Origin: an uncultured Collinsella sp.
GTDB lineage: Bacteria; Actinomycetota; Coriobacteriia; Coriobacteriales; Coriobacteriaceae
Direction of reading: 5' to 3'
NCBI GenBank assembly: GCA_900550415.1
Contig: URSO01000034.1
Coordinates: forward strand, 1 to 22,732
DNA length: 22,732 nt
Shown here: positions 14,610 to 22,652 of the stretch, in pieces
How positions within the stretch are numbered: position 1 is the stretch's first letter
Layout: each line of letters opens with the position of its first letter
Notes under the pieces: generated by a model
What the model was told of the DNA's origin: nothing
Seen by the model: the letters and a program-made list of their open reading frames with translations, nothing else
The model's database searches: none
Program-made: the position numbers and the translations under genes

Positions 14610-14618
14610 ACTATAGCA
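14610..14618 (-). promoter_or_regulatory. veg-ispE promoter (extended -10)
   Basis: TGCTATAGT on the minus strand is an extended -10. A weak -35, TTGCGT, lies 18 bases upstream. The site is 68 bases before the veg ATG. A small hairpin, AGGGG / CCCCT (14574-14589), lies in the resulting leader. Confidence 0.5.
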
Positions 14619-14672
14619 CCCTGCTACCGCCATACGCAAGTAGCTAAAAAATCCCCGTCCAAAATTGACTAC

Positions 14673-15119
14673 TTACAGATTGTCTGTGTCCAGAACGATG
14701 GTGAATGGACCGTCGTTGACGAGGTCGACCTTCATGTCGGCGCCGAAGATGCCATGCGCTACGTGCTCGACGTCCTCGCGCACAAGCGTCAGGAAGTACT
14801 CGTAGAGCTCGTTGGCGACATCGGGGGCGCCGGCATCCGTAAACGATGGACGGCGGCCGTGACGGCAATCGGCGAACAGCGTGAACTGCGACACCACGAG
14901 AACCTCGCCGTCGACATCGGCAAGTGCCAGGTTGGTCTTGCCGTTATCGTCCTCGTTAATGCGCAAGCCCCGGAGCTTGCCCCACAGCTTATCGGCCTCG
15001 GCGCGCGTGTCGCCATGGCCCACACCCAGCAGCACCAGGTAGCCGCGTCCAATGCGGCCCACGCAATCGCCGTCGACCGTCACGCCGGCGTTGAGCACGC
15101 GCTGCACCACCGCGCGCAC
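14673..15119 (-). CDS. dtd: D-aminoacyl-tRNA deacylase
   Basis: A 148-residue DTD that hydrolyses D-aminoacyl-tRNAs (and Gly-tRNA-Ala), keeping D-amino acids out of proteins. Both signature motifs are visible: SQFTLFAD at about residues 78-85 and the Gly-cisPro motif in NDGPFTIVLDT near the C terminus. The start MRAVVQRV is typical of the family. It begins at GTG only three bases after the rdgB stop, with GAGGAG inside the end of rdgB, so it is coupled to rdgB. After the stop there is no clear terminator before the veg promoter. Confidence 0.96.
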   Translation of the reverse strand: MRAVVQRVLNAGVTVDGDCVGRIGRGYLVLLGVGHGDTRAEADKLWGKLRGLRINEDDNGKTNLALADVDGEVLVVSQFTLFADCRHGRRPSFTDAGAPDVANELYEYFLTLVREDVEHVAHGIFGADMKVDLVNDGPFTIVLDTDNL

Positions 15120-15122
15120 GGC

Positions 15123-15764
15123 CTACTCCTCGCCCGTCAGTTTGGCGGATAGGTGCTCGAGCGCATGGAATCGATGGCTGATGGCGTTCTTCTCGTCCGC
15201 CGTCAGCTCGGCCATGGTCTTGCCCGGCGTGTCGACCGGCAGGAACAGCGGGTCGTAGCCAAAGCCGTGATCGCCGCGGCCCTCATGTGCGATAGTGCCC
15301 TCGCAGGCGCCCTCACCATAGGTGACCAAACCGTCCGTGTCGATGAGCGCAACGACGCTCATAAAACGCGCGGTGCGATCCTCGTCGGCCACGCCTTCCA
15401 GGTTAACGAGCAGCTTGGCGTTGTTGGCGGCATCGTCGCCATGCACGCCCGCATAGCGCGCGCTATACACGCCCGGCTCGCCGTCCAGGGCATCAACGAC
15501 CAAGCCCGAATCGTCGGCAATGGCCATGAGCCCCGTCTCCTCGACCGCAGCCTGCGCCTTGATGATGGCGTTCTCCAAAAACGTCGTGCCGTTTTCCTCG
15601 GGGTCCTCAAAATCGCCCAGCTGACCGAGCGCCACAAAGCGTACCTCGGGCATGACCTTGCCCAAAATGGCCTCGATCTCGGTGAGCTTATGAGCGTTTC
15701 CGGTTGCCACGACGATGGTCGCCGCCGGGTCGAGGGTGTCGATGTCGATCTTCTCAAGTGCCAT
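15123..15764 (-). CDS. rdgB: XTP/dITP diphosphatase (non-canonical purine NTPase)
   Basis: A 213-residue member of the RdgB/HAM1 family, which converts ITP, dITP and XTP to monophosphates and so keeps deaminated purines out of nucleic acids. Family motifs in order: VVATGNAHKLTEIEAIL (substrate and phosphate binding), IADDSGLVVDAL (catalytic Asp pair), YSARYAG, GDHGFGYDPLFLP and KNAISHRFHAL. AAGGAG lies seven bases before the ATG. It follows rph in the same orientation, a widespread rph-rdgB arrangement, but a 12-bp terminator-like hairpin separates them here. A weak -10 (TATAAG, minus strand, around 15850) could serve a separate promoter. Confidence 0.96.
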   Translation of the reverse strand: MALEKIDIDTLDPAATIVVATGNAHKLTEIEAILGKVMPEVRFVALGQLGDFEDPEENGTTFLENAIIKAQAAVEETGLMAIADDSGLVVDALDGEPGVYSARYAGVHGDDAANNAKLLVNLEGVADEDRTARFMSVVALIDTDGLVTYGEGACEGTIAHEGRGDHGFGYDPLFLPVDTPGKTMAELTADEKNAISHRFHALEHLSAKLTGEE

Positions 15765-15872
15765 GAGTGGTCTCCTTGTCTCTATAGCAATGCCGCGCCG
15801 AGGGCGACGAGGGCCCCTGCCTCCCCCCTCTCAATCAACGGCAGTCTTATACTTCGACGTTTTCCCAGATAA

Positions 15873-15907
15873 AACCTGCCAAAATAAACATCCCTTTTTG
15901 GCAGGTT
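15873..15907 (-). terminator. Terminator hairpin overlapping the rph stop
   Basis: A perfect 12-bp inverted repeat, AACCTGCCAAAA / TTTTGGCAGGTT with an 11-base loop. The 5' arm starts within the rph TAA codon, and the minus strand continues TTATCTGGG. The two T's at the end of the stem plus TTAT give a short U-rich tail, making this a moderate terminator or attenuator between rph and rdgB. Confidence 0.68.
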
Positions 15908-16631
15908 AGACGATGGCTTGGCGCTGAAGCTCGATGAGCTCGGCAATACCCTTGTCGCCCAGGTCGAGCAGGGCGTTGAGGCGTTTGCGGTCGAAGGGCG
16001 CCTGCTCGCCGGTGCCCTGGAGCTCGATCATCTCACCGGTGTCGGTGGCGACGAGGTTCATGTCGACCTCGGCATGGCTGTCCTCGGAATAATCGAGGTC
16101 AAGCAGCGTATTGCCGTCGACAACGCCCATGGAGATGGCAGCCACCTGGCCGATAAGCGGGATGCGCCCGATCTTGCCCGCCTCGACCCACATGGCAAGG
16201 GCGTCGTGCAGCGCCACCCAGGCGCCGGTGATGCTCGCTGTACGCGTGCCGCCATCGGCCTGAATCACATCGCAGTCGACGGTGACGGTGTACTCGCCGA
16301 GCGCCTTCATGTTGACGACGGTGCGCAGGCTGCGGCCAATGAGGCGCTCGATCTCCATGGAGCGACCCTTGCGGTTGGCGTGCTCGCGCTTGCAGCGCTT
16401 GCCGGTCGACGCCGGCAGCATGGCGTATTCCGCGGTCACCCAGCCGGCCTTAGCTCCCTTTCGCCAGCCCGGCACGCCCTCCTCGATAGTGGCGGCGCAC
16501 AGCACGCGCGTGTCGCCGAACTCGGCCAAACACGAGCCGTGGGCGTGCTTCATGACGCCACGGGTGAGCTTAACGGGGCGCAACTCGTTGGCGGCGCGGC
16601 CGTTGGCGCGATTGACCTGCATGTACTCCAT
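15906..16631 (-). CDS. rph: Ribonuclease PH
   Basis: A 241-residue phosphorolytic 3'-5' exoribonuclease (E. coli about 238) that trims tRNA 3' ends. It shows the expected N-terminal RANGRAANELRPVKLTRG, GSCLAEFGDTRVLCAAT, the phosphate-site region ASTGKRCKREHANRKGRS, the CDVIQADGGTRTASITGAW core motif and the C-terminal GTGEQAPFDRKRLNALL. I chose the ATG at 16631 because AAAGGA sits seven bases upstream; an ATG nine bases further in has a worse spacing. It lies 55 bases downstream of murI on the same strand. Confidence 0.97.
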   Translation of the reverse strand: MEYMQVNRANGRAANELRPVKLTRGVMKHAHGSCLAEFGDTRVLCAATIEEGVPGWRKGAKAGWVTAEYAMLPASTGKRCKREHANRKGRSMEIERLIGRSLRTVVNMKALGEYTVTVDCDVIQADGGTRTASITGAWVALHDALAMWVEAGKIGRIPLIGQVAAISMGVVDGNTLLDLDYSEDSHAEVDMNLVATDTGEMIELQGTGEQAPFDRKRLNALLDLGDKGIAELIELQRQAIV

Positions 16632-16686
16632 AGAAATATCCTTTCGGCAAAAGGTGAAGGTGAGCCTTTAGTCGGTGACCTTATAT

Positions 16687-17571
16687 CTATTTCAGTTCAT
16701 CGATATCGACATGCTCAATGCTCTTGAGCGGCTGGCCAAAGATAAAACTGCCCGCCACCGCAAACTCGGCAATGTTGTCAGACGTGGTGGCAAAGCGATG
16801 CTGCGGCTCGGCTGCGTCGCCCGCCAGCTGCTCGCGGCGCGTGAGAATATCGGTCAGCTCGCGCGTGGTCTCCTCGGCGGAGCTCACCACGCGCACCCCG
16901 GGTCCCAGCGCATGGCGGATGGGACCCACCAGCAGCGGGAAGTGCGTACAGCCGAGCACCACGGTATCGATACCGTGGTCGCGCAGCGGCTCAACCGTGG
17001 CACCCACCAGCGCACGCACGGCAGGCGTATCGAAGATGTCCTCGTTCTCAAGCCACTGTTCCTGCAGATGCGCGCCCGAGGCGAGCTCGTGTTCGACAAC
17101 CTCGACAAAGCTCGAGGCAGGACAGCCGTATACATCGACGCCGGCATCTAGATCCTGAATGGCGCGCGTGTAGGCGCCCGAGCGAATGGTGAGGTTGGTG
17201 GCGAGCACGCCCACGCGACGCGTACGCGTGCTGTTGATTGCCGCACGGGCACCCGGCGCGATCACGCCGATCACGGGAACGTCGAGCACCTGCTGGGCCA
17301 GACGCAAGGCCGCAGCGGTCGCCGTGTTGCAGGCGATGACCATAATCTTGACGTCGTGCTTCGACAGCCAACGACCCGCCTGCAACGCAAACGAGCGCAC
17401 TTCATCCTCGGTGCGGGTGCCGTAGGGGCAGCGCTTGGTGTCGCCAAAGTAGTAGACGGACTCGTGCGGCAGCGCCGTCGCAATCGCGCGCGCAACCGTC
17501 AGACCGCCCAAACCAGAATCGAACACGCCAATCGGGCGCGTGTCGCCTGCCGGATTCTCGATATCGGACAT
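16687..17571 (-). CDS. murI: Glutamate racemase
   Basis: A 294-residue cofactor-independent racemase that makes D-glutamate for peptidoglycan. The catalytic cysteines lie in VIACNTATAAALR and VVLGCTHFPLLV, and IGVFDSGLGGLTVARA near the N terminus supplies the conserved Asp-Ser. YYFGDTKRCPYG is also a family motif. GAGG lies close to the ATG (two to three bases), a tight spacing. It follows the HAD phosphatase gene by 48 bases, so it is probably co-transcribed with murE and the HAD gene and followed by rph. Confidence 0.97.
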   Translation of the reverse strand: MSDIENPAGDTRPIGVFDSGLGGLTVARAIATALPHESVYYFGDTKRCPYGTRTEDEVRSFALQAGRWLSKHDVKIMVIACNTATAAALRLAQQVLDVPVIGVIAPGARAAINSTRTRRVGVLATNLTIRSGAYTRAIQDLDAGVDVYGCPASSFVEVVEHELASGAHLQEQWLENEDIFDTPAVRALVGATVEPLRDHGIDTVVLGCTHFPLLVGPIRHALGPGVRVVSSAEETTRELTDILTRREQLAGDAAEPQHRFATTSDNIAEFAVAGSFIFGQPLKSIEHVDIDELK

Positions 17572-17611
17572 TACCTCACCAGTCTCTCTCGAAAAGACAT
17601 GTCCAAGTGCG

Positions 17612-17634
17612 GCGGCGCGCTACGAACGCGCCGC
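17612..17634 (-). other. GC hairpin with the HAD gene stop codon in its loop
   Basis: A perfect 8-bp inverted repeat, GCGGCGCG / CGCGCCGC, has a 7-base loop that contains the stop codon of the HAD gene. No T tract follows directly. It may protect mRNA ends or slow ribosomes at the end of the gene. Confidence 0.5.
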
Positions 17635-18531
17635 GACCAGCAGCTCTGCCGTCGCCGCCCAACCGTCGACAATTTTGCCGCGCGTAACGAAAGCGTTCTC
17701 GCAAGCAGCCAGGAACTCGGGCGCGCCGGCGCTCGTCAGGCCATTCTCGACCAGGCAGAACGTGCCCACGTAATCGGCCATGTAGAAGTCGGACTCGGAG
17801 TCGCCGAGCGCGAGCGTCTCCTCGCGCTCGATCCCTAGGTGCTCGCAGAAGCGCGCAATGGCAACGCCCTTGTTGAGACCCGCCGGATTGATGTTGAAGG
17901 CGCGGCCGTCCTCGACGCGATCGAGCTCGAGCGTCGTCGGCTTGGACAGGTGAGTCAGATGGCCGTTGCAAGCCCAGATCAGACCGCAGCCGGCCTCGTC
18001 CAGGATGGCCTGGACCTCATCGTCGGGCACATCGCCGCGCATGCCGACGGTGACCTCGCGGTACTTGTAGCCGGTCGACATGTCGTTGTGATACTCGATC
18101 TTGTGCGGCCAGCGAGCAAGGATCTTCTCGCACACGCCGGTCTGCTCGATCACCTGGTGCGGAGTAAGACCGCAGGCGGGGTCGTAAGGCATGTCGCCGG
18201 TCAGATACTCCCAATCGTTGGCTTTGAGGTCGTACATGACCAGGCCGCCCATCTCGCCGATGTAGGAGTTGAGGCCGAGCACGCGCGCGTCCTCGTGGAT
18301 CATGGTACGGTTGCGGCCCGAGGTGGGAACCACCTGAATACCAGCGCGGGCAAGTGCCACGACGGCCTCGACGAGTTTGGTCGAGGGGTTACCGTCGTTG
18401 TCGCGCAGCACGCACGAGCCGGGCGCGAGCATCGTGGCATCCAGGTCGGTAAAGACGTACTTGACCTTGGCCAAGCGCTCGCGCATCTCGCCCGAAAGCT
18501 CGGCAACGGTCGGCAGGGTGTTGTGGGACAT
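17620..18531 (-). CDS. HAD-superfamily hydrolase (Cof-like, type IIB)
   Basis: A 303-residue haloacid dehalogenase phosphatase. Motif I is VFTDLDATML (Asp29, Asp31; the common form is DLDGT), motif II is VVPTSGRNR, motif III is the Lys in NPAGLNKGVAIARF, and motif IV is LALGDSESDFYM. The cap between motifs II and III and the GLNKG sequence place it with the Cof/IIB sugar-phosphate phosphatases. The substrate is unknown. I chose the ATG at 18531 (GGAG seven bases upstream) rather than an in-frame ATG at 18573 without a ribosome site. It lies between murE and murI, so a role in cell-wall precursor metabolism is possible, but that is only an inference from position. Confidence 0.88.
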   Translation of the reverse strand: MSHNTLPTVAELSGEMRERLAKVKYVFTDLDATMLAPGSCVLRDNDGNPSTKLVEAVVALARAGIQVVPTSGRNRTMIHEDARVLGLNSYIGEMGGLVMYDLKANDWEYLTGDMPYDPACGLTPHQVIEQTGVCEKILARWPHKIEYHNDMSTGYKYREVTVGMRGDVPDDEVQAILDEAGCGLIWACNGHLTHLSKPTTLELDRVEDGRAFNINPAGLNKGVAIARFCEHLGIEREETLALGDSESDFYMADYVGTFCLVENGLTSAGAPEFLAACENAFVTRGKIVDGWAATAELLVAARS

Positions 18532-18638
18532 GGTTACTCCGTTTACGTAGAAGGGTTTGGACTTGGACGGCATGTTTTGATTGAGGGAACACGCTTATGG
18601 CGACAGCGCACTCAGGGCGCCGCCGCCATCATGGTTCA

Positions 18639-20201
18639 TTAGTCAAACTGGGTAACATCGATCAGGCGATTGGCCAGCGAAAGGTCGCTCTCGATGGGCA
18701 CGAACTCGTCGCCCACGTGCATGAGCTCCTCGTCACCCTTTGCCAGCAGCAAGACAATGGTGGGAGCATCGGGGTTGACGTACTCCTCGCGCGCCGCCTT
18801 GAACGCCGCATGCACAGCGGCTTCGCGGTCGAGGATGATCTTGTTCGGCGTATCGTCGGGAACATGCTCGGCAAGCTCGCGACAGACCTTCATCGGGTCC
18901 TCGTGAGCCGGGTCCTCGTTGGCAAAGATCATCAGGTCGGAATATGGTGCGGCCTCGCGCGGAAGCTGCTCGCGGCGCTCCTGCGCCTTGCCGCCGGCAG
19001 CGCCAAACACTGCAATGACTGGACTAGTGGGAAACGCGCGCTTGACCGACGAGAAAAGCGACCGGAACGAAAGCTGGTTGTGAGCGTAGTCAACGACGCA
19101 GATCACGCGGCCGTCCTTCGACTCCACGACCTCCATACGGCCCGGCACACGCAGTTTGGAGAGGCCCTTCTTGATAGCCTCGATACCGATGCCGATCTCG
19201 CGCGCAGCGGCGATAGCGACCAGCGCGTTTTCCACGTTAAAGTCGCCCGCGATGCCCAGCAGGACCTTCTCCCCCGCCTCGGACTCGTCGGCACACAGGC
19301 CATGCAGGTTAAACTCGATGTTAAAGCCGACCATGCGCACATCGCTCGCCCACAGGCTTGCCTCGGGATGCTCGACGCCAACGGTCACCAAGCGCTCGGC
19401 CGTCGACGCTGCCTCCAACACACGGTCAACCTCTTCGGTGCCCAGATTCACCACGGCGGTCTTTGCCTGGTCAAAGATCCTGAGTTTGCTCTCAAAATAA
19501 TCCTCAAACGTGGGGTGTTCGATCGGCGAGATGTGGTCACGGCCGATGTTGAGGAAGCACGCCACGTCAAACGGCAGATTCTCGACGCGTTGGTACTTGA
19601 GCGCCTGGCTCGAGACCTCCATGACCATGGACTGGCGACCTGACGTGCGGCAGTTGGCGATATGGCGCCAGACCTCTGGGGCCTCGGGCGTAGTATTGGT
19701 GCTCTCGTAGCACTCGATGCCATCGTCGGTACTCACCGAGCCGATCATGCCGCAGGACTCGCCCGCCGCCTTGATGATGGACTGGAGCATAAAAGCGGCC
19801 GTGGTCTTTCCCTTGGTACCGGTGATGCCCACGATCTTAACGTCGTGGTCGGGACGGTCGTAGACCTCGGGCGGCAACAGCGCCATCGCCGTGCGTACGC
19901 TATCAACAACCAGCATCGCAGCACCGTTCTCTTTCGCCAGCGGCTCCAGAGACTCGACCAGCGACTCCTCGCACACAAATGCGACGGCGCCCGAATCGAG
20001 CGCCATGCTCAAAAACGCAGGCTTAAAGGCAGCGCCCTTGCAAAAGAACACGTCACCTGCCGAAACCGCGCGCGAATCAAACGAACAGCCGGTCACGGCA
20101 CGCCCGTCAACCTGCTCCGATGCGCGCAGCTCGCCGCACACATCGAGAAGCTTGGCAAGCGTATCGACCGTGGTCACGGTCGCGGAATCCGAATGGTGCA
20201 T
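18639..20201 (-). CDS. murE: UDP-MurNAc-tripeptide ligase MurE, non-DAP motif
   Basis: A 520-residue Mur ligase adding the third residue to the peptidoglycan stem peptide. It has the N-terminal UDP-binding domain (FDSRAVSAGDVFFCKGAAF, 41-59), the P-loop GITGTKGKTT (125-134), STNTTPEAPEV (167-177), MEVSSQALKYQRV and the likely carbamylated Lys239 in YFESKLRIF. VDYAHN is at 370-375. At the position that selects the amino acid, E. coli MurE has DNPR, whose Arg holds meso-DAP; here it is NEDPAHEDP (428-436), with Ala in place of Arg as in L-Lys-adding enzymes. This suggests L-Lys or another diamino acid rather than meso-DAP. The ATG is preceded by AAAGG. It leads the murE-HAD-murI cluster. Confidence 0.93.
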   Translation of the reverse strand: MHHSDSATVTTVDTLAKLLDVCGELRASEQVDGRAVTGCSFDSRAVSAGDVFFCKGAAFKPAFLSMALDSGAVAFVCEESLVESLEPLAKENGAAMLVVDSVRTAMALLPPEVYDRPDHDVKIVGITGTKGKTTAAFMLQSIIKAAGESCGMIGSVSTDDGIECYESTNTTPEAPEVWRHIANCRTSGRQSMVMEVSSQALKYQRVENLPFDVACFLNIGRDHISPIEHPTFEDYFESKLRIFDQAKTAVVNLGTEEVDRVLEAASTAERLVTVGVEHPEASLWASDVRMVGFNIEFNLHGLCADESEAGEKVLLGIAGDFNVENALVAIAAAREIGIGIEAIKKGLSKLRVPGRMEVVESKDGRVICVVDYAHNQLSFRSLFSSVKRAFPTSPVIAVFGAAGGKAQERREQLPREAAPYSDLMIFANEDPAHEDPMKVCRELAEHVPDDTPNKIILDREAAVHAAFKAAREEYVNPDAPTIVLLLAKGDEELMHVGDEFVPIESDLSLANRLIDVTQFD

Positions 20202-20261
20202 CTTTCGCCTTTCTCAGCCATTTGGCAGGGACGGTTTTCATAGTAACTGAAACATGCTCGC

Positions 20262-20288
20262 GCAAAAACGGCTCCCGGAGGAGCCGTT
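20262..20288 (-). terminator. asnB intrinsic terminator
   Basis: A perfect 9-bp stem, AACGGCTCC / GGAGCCGTT with a 4-base loop, is followed on the minus strand by TTTGCGCG, the T run overlapping the end of the stem. It lies 25 bases past the asnB stop and separates asnB from murE. Confidence 0.8.
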
Positions 20289-20313
20289 ACGCGCAGGCGT
20301 TCGTAAGCCGAGG

Positions 20314-22194
20314 CTAGGCAGCCTGAACAGAAGGCTGGCCCTCGTCGATAAAGAAGCGCTTGTACCACACCAAGAACACGAGCGGCGTATAGATCTTGCG
20401 CTGGAAATCACCCTTGCCCGCAAAGTGTAAGTCGAGCAGATGCATGAGCTCGTCGGTGTCGAAAAACTCGCTTGCCCACGGCGCGGTGAAGTACTCCTTG
20501 ACGTAGTCGTACCACTTTTGCTCGCGCAGCCAGTAGACGATCGGCACCGGGAAGCCCACCTTGGGACGGGTAGCCCACTCATCGGGCAGCGACTTGTTGG
20601 CGGCGTGGCGAAGCACCTGTTTGTTGCCGTTCTCGTTGATGCGGTAGCGGTCGGGAATGTGCTCAGCGAACTCCATGACCTTGCGATCCAGGAAGGGCAC
20701 GCGCAGCTCCAGCGAGTGCGCCATGCACATCTTGTCGGCCTTGAGCAGAATGTCGCCCGGGAGCCACATGTTCATGTCCAGGTACTGCTTCTTGACCAGC
20801 TCGGGCTGGCCCTTCACGCGTGCGTAGATGGGTGCAGCGAGCTCAAAGGCGCCGTCGCCGGTGTTGTACTCGGGCTTGAGTACGCCGTCGACCTCGCGCT
20901 CAGGCCATACCAAGGCCTGGCCCAGGAACGACTTCTCGGGAATCTCGGCACCCTTGACCAAGAAGTTGTGGCCCTTGAAGTACGGCATATGCAGCGCCAG
21001 GTTACCGAGCGCGCGGCGAATGGGCAACGGCACCATCTTTTTGTACTTGCGCACCGGAACCGTGTCCTCGTAGTAGGCGTAGCCGCCAAAGAGCTCGTCG
21101 GCGCCTTCGCCCGAAAGCACGACGGTAACATCCTTGCGCGCCATCTCGGCCAAGAACCACAGCGGCACAGACGACAGGTTGGACTGCGGCTCGTCCATGT
21201 GATACTGAATGTCCTCGAGTGCGCCAAAGAACTCGTCGGCGGTGATCATCTTGCGGACATTCTCGACGCCGAGCTTGTCGGATAGCTCCTTGGCGTAGTT
21301 AGTCTCGTTAAAATTCTTGTAGTCAAAGCCCACCGAGAAGGTCTTGTCGGGCATAAGACAAGCGGCGATATAGCTGGAGTCGACGCCGCCGGAGAGGAAG
21401 GAAGCGACCTTAACATCAGCGATGCGATGGGCCTCGACGCTCTCGTGCACGACCTCGTCCAGCTCGTCGACGTACTCTTCGAACGGCTTCTCGACGGCAG
21501 AGTAATCGCAATCCCAATAGCGCTCGATGTTCATCTTGCCGGTCGGGATGTCTACGGTAAAGTAATGCGCCGGCGGCAGCTTGTAGACACCCTCGAAGAA
21601 GGTCTCCTCGGTTGCCGAATACTGCAGCGTCATGTACGGACGCAGGGCCTTTTTGTTGACCGCCTTGTGGAAGTGCGGGTAGTCCAGGAAGCTCTTGATT
21701 TCGGAGCCAAAGAGCACACCCGGAGCGCCGTCGCCCGCATCGGCCATAGGATAGTAGTAGAGCGGTTTGATGCCAAAGATATCACGGGCGCCAAAGAGCT
21801 TGTTCTTCTTCTTGTCCCAGATGACGAAGGCGTACATGCCGCGCAGGCGATCGAGTACGGCCTCGCCCCACTCCTCGTAGCCGTGCAGGAGGCTCTCGGT
21901 GTCGGCTCCACAGTGGAACTTATAGCCCTTGGCCTCGAGCTCGGAGCGAAGCTCCTGGAAGTTGTAGATCTCGCCGTTGAAGACGATAACGACGCTGCCG
22001 TCCTCATTGGCCATGGGCTGAGCGCCGGCCTCGGTCAGGTCGAGGATCGACAGGCGGCGGAAGCCCAGGGCAACGCGGCCGTCGATAAACTGGCCGCCCA
22101 TGTCGGGACCACGATGGACGATGCGGTCCATCATCTTGGTGAGCACCTCGGATTGGTTATCCGTCCCACCGACAAAACCGACAAAACCGCACAT
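20314..22194 (-). CDS. asnB: Asparagine synthetase (glutamine-hydrolysing)
   Basis: A 626-residue AsnB making asparagine from aspartate, ATP and glutamine-derived ammonia. It starts MCGFVGF, so Cys2 becomes the N-terminal nucleophile of the glutaminase domain. RGPD (28-31), the glutamine-site NGEIYNF (73-79) and GADTE (96-100) follow. The synthetase domain has the pyrophosphate loop SFLSGGVDSS (265-274) and VVLSGEGADELFGGY. GAGGGG precedes the ATG. It is complete and stands as its own unit, with a terminator behind and tRNA-Val divergent in front. I see no T-box or other riboswitch in its 190-base leader region. Confidence 0.97.
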   Translation of the reverse strand: MCGFVGFVGGTDNQSEVLTKMMDRIVHRGPDMGGQFIDGRVALGFRRLSILDLTEAGAQPMANEDGSVVIVFNGEIYNFQELRSELEAKGYKFHCGADTESLLHGYEEWGEAVLDRLRGMYAFVIWDKKKNKLFGARDIFGIKPLYYYPMADAGDGAPGVLFGSEIKSFLDYPHFHKAVNKKALRPYMTLQYSATEETFFEGVYKLPPAHYFTVDIPTGKMNIERYWDCDYSAVEKPFEEYVDELDEVVHESVEAHRIADVKVASFLSGGVDSSYIAACLMPDKTFSVGFDYKNFNETNYAKELSDKLGVENVRKMITADEFFGALEDIQYHMDEPQSNLSSVPLWFLAEMARKDVTVVLSGEGADELFGGYAYYEDTVPVRKYKKMVPLPIRRALGNLALHMPYFKGHNFLVKGAEIPEKSFLGQALVWPEREVDGVLKPEYNTGDGAFELAAPIYARVKGQPELVKKQYLDMNMWLPGDILLKADKMCMAHSLELRVPFLDRKVMEFAEHIPDRYRINENGNKQVLRHAANKSLPDEWATRPKVGFPVPIVYWLREQKWYDYVKEYFTAPWASEFFDTDELMHLLDLHFAGKGDFQRKIYTPLVFLVWYKRFFIDEGQPSVQAA

Positions 22195-22245
22195 ATACTA
22201 TCCCCTCTGCTGTTGCTGGGTATCAAATCGAATCAGTAGCTTTTG

Positions 22246-22251
22246 AGTATA
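22246..22251 (-). promoter_or_regulatory. Possible -10 of asnB
   Basis: TATACT on the minus strand, 52 bases before the ATG, with no good -35. It overlaps the right arm of a short inverted repeat, GGGTAT (22218-22223) / ATACCC (22249-22254), which could be a regulatory site. Confidence 0.4.
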
Positions 22252-22362
22252 CCCGAGGGTGTAAAGAGGGACGGAATGTTCAGGCAATCTCAACTGAATC
22301 AGCTCCGCGCCGACACGCGCCGGTTACCTTTAATGGATATGAGGTGAATGGGGCGATTGTTT

Positions 22363-22371
22363 TGCTATACT
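22363..22371 (+). promoter_or_regulatory. tRNA-Val promoter (extended -10)
   Basis: TGCTATACT ends ten bases before the tRNA 5' end, the right distance for a tRNA start. The same nine bases occur in both arms of the RelB-PIN operator, and one mismatch away in front of veg, which supports it as a strong local promoter form. The -35 region is poor. Confidence 0.65.
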
Positions 22372-22381
22372 CTCTCCGCAC

Positions 22382-22457
22382 GGGCGATTGGCGCAACGGT
22401 TAGCGCAGGTGCTTTACACGCACAAGGCTGGGGGTTCGAATCCCTCATCGCCCACCA
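22382..22457 (+). tRNA. tRNA-Val(TAC)
   Basis: A 76-base tRNA including encoded CCA. The acceptor stem is GGGCGAT / ATCGCCC, the D stem GCGC / GCGC, and the anticodon loop TTTACAC, giving anticodon TAC (valine GTA/GTN codons). The T arm is GGGGG-TTCGAAT-CCCTC. The outermost pair of the anticodon stem is a G-A mismatch; the rest pairs well. It is followed at once by a terminator. Confidence 0.94.
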
Positions 22458-22467
22458 CTGATTTGAT

Positions 22468-22498
22468 AGGCTTCCAGAAATGGGGGCCTTTCTTTTTT
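22468..22498 (+). terminator. tRNA-Val terminator, first copy
   Basis: AGGCTTCC pairs with GGGGGCCT (8 bp including two G-U) around AGAAAT, followed by TTCTTTTTT. It begins ten bases after the CCA end. Confidence 0.85.
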
Positions 22499-22510
22499 GT
22501 GCCCAGTGCA

Positions 22511-22631
22511 GAGGGATTCGAACCCGCAAGGGTGCGGAGCTGAGGAAACGCGCAAGCGTTTTCCAGCGCAGCACGCGAGGGCCGCAGGCCCGAAGCGGAA
22601 GCGGGCGGCGAAGCCGCACGCGACATCCCTC
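22511..22631. repeat. Hairpin-rich block between the tRNA-Val tails
   Basis: The block starts with GAGGGATTCGAACCC (22511-22525), an exact inverted copy of the tRNA-Val T arm (22432-22446). GAGGGAT can also pair with ATCCCTC (22625-22631) in the second tail, closing the block. Inside are small hairpins: GGAAACGC-GCAA-GCGTTTTCC, GGGCC-GCA-GGCCC and GCGGC-GAA-GCCGC, and GCACGCG occurs twice. There is no convincing coding sequence; reading frames here are antisense tRNA translations. Confidence 0.6.
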
Positions 22632-22652
22632 ATCGCCCACCACTGATTTGAT

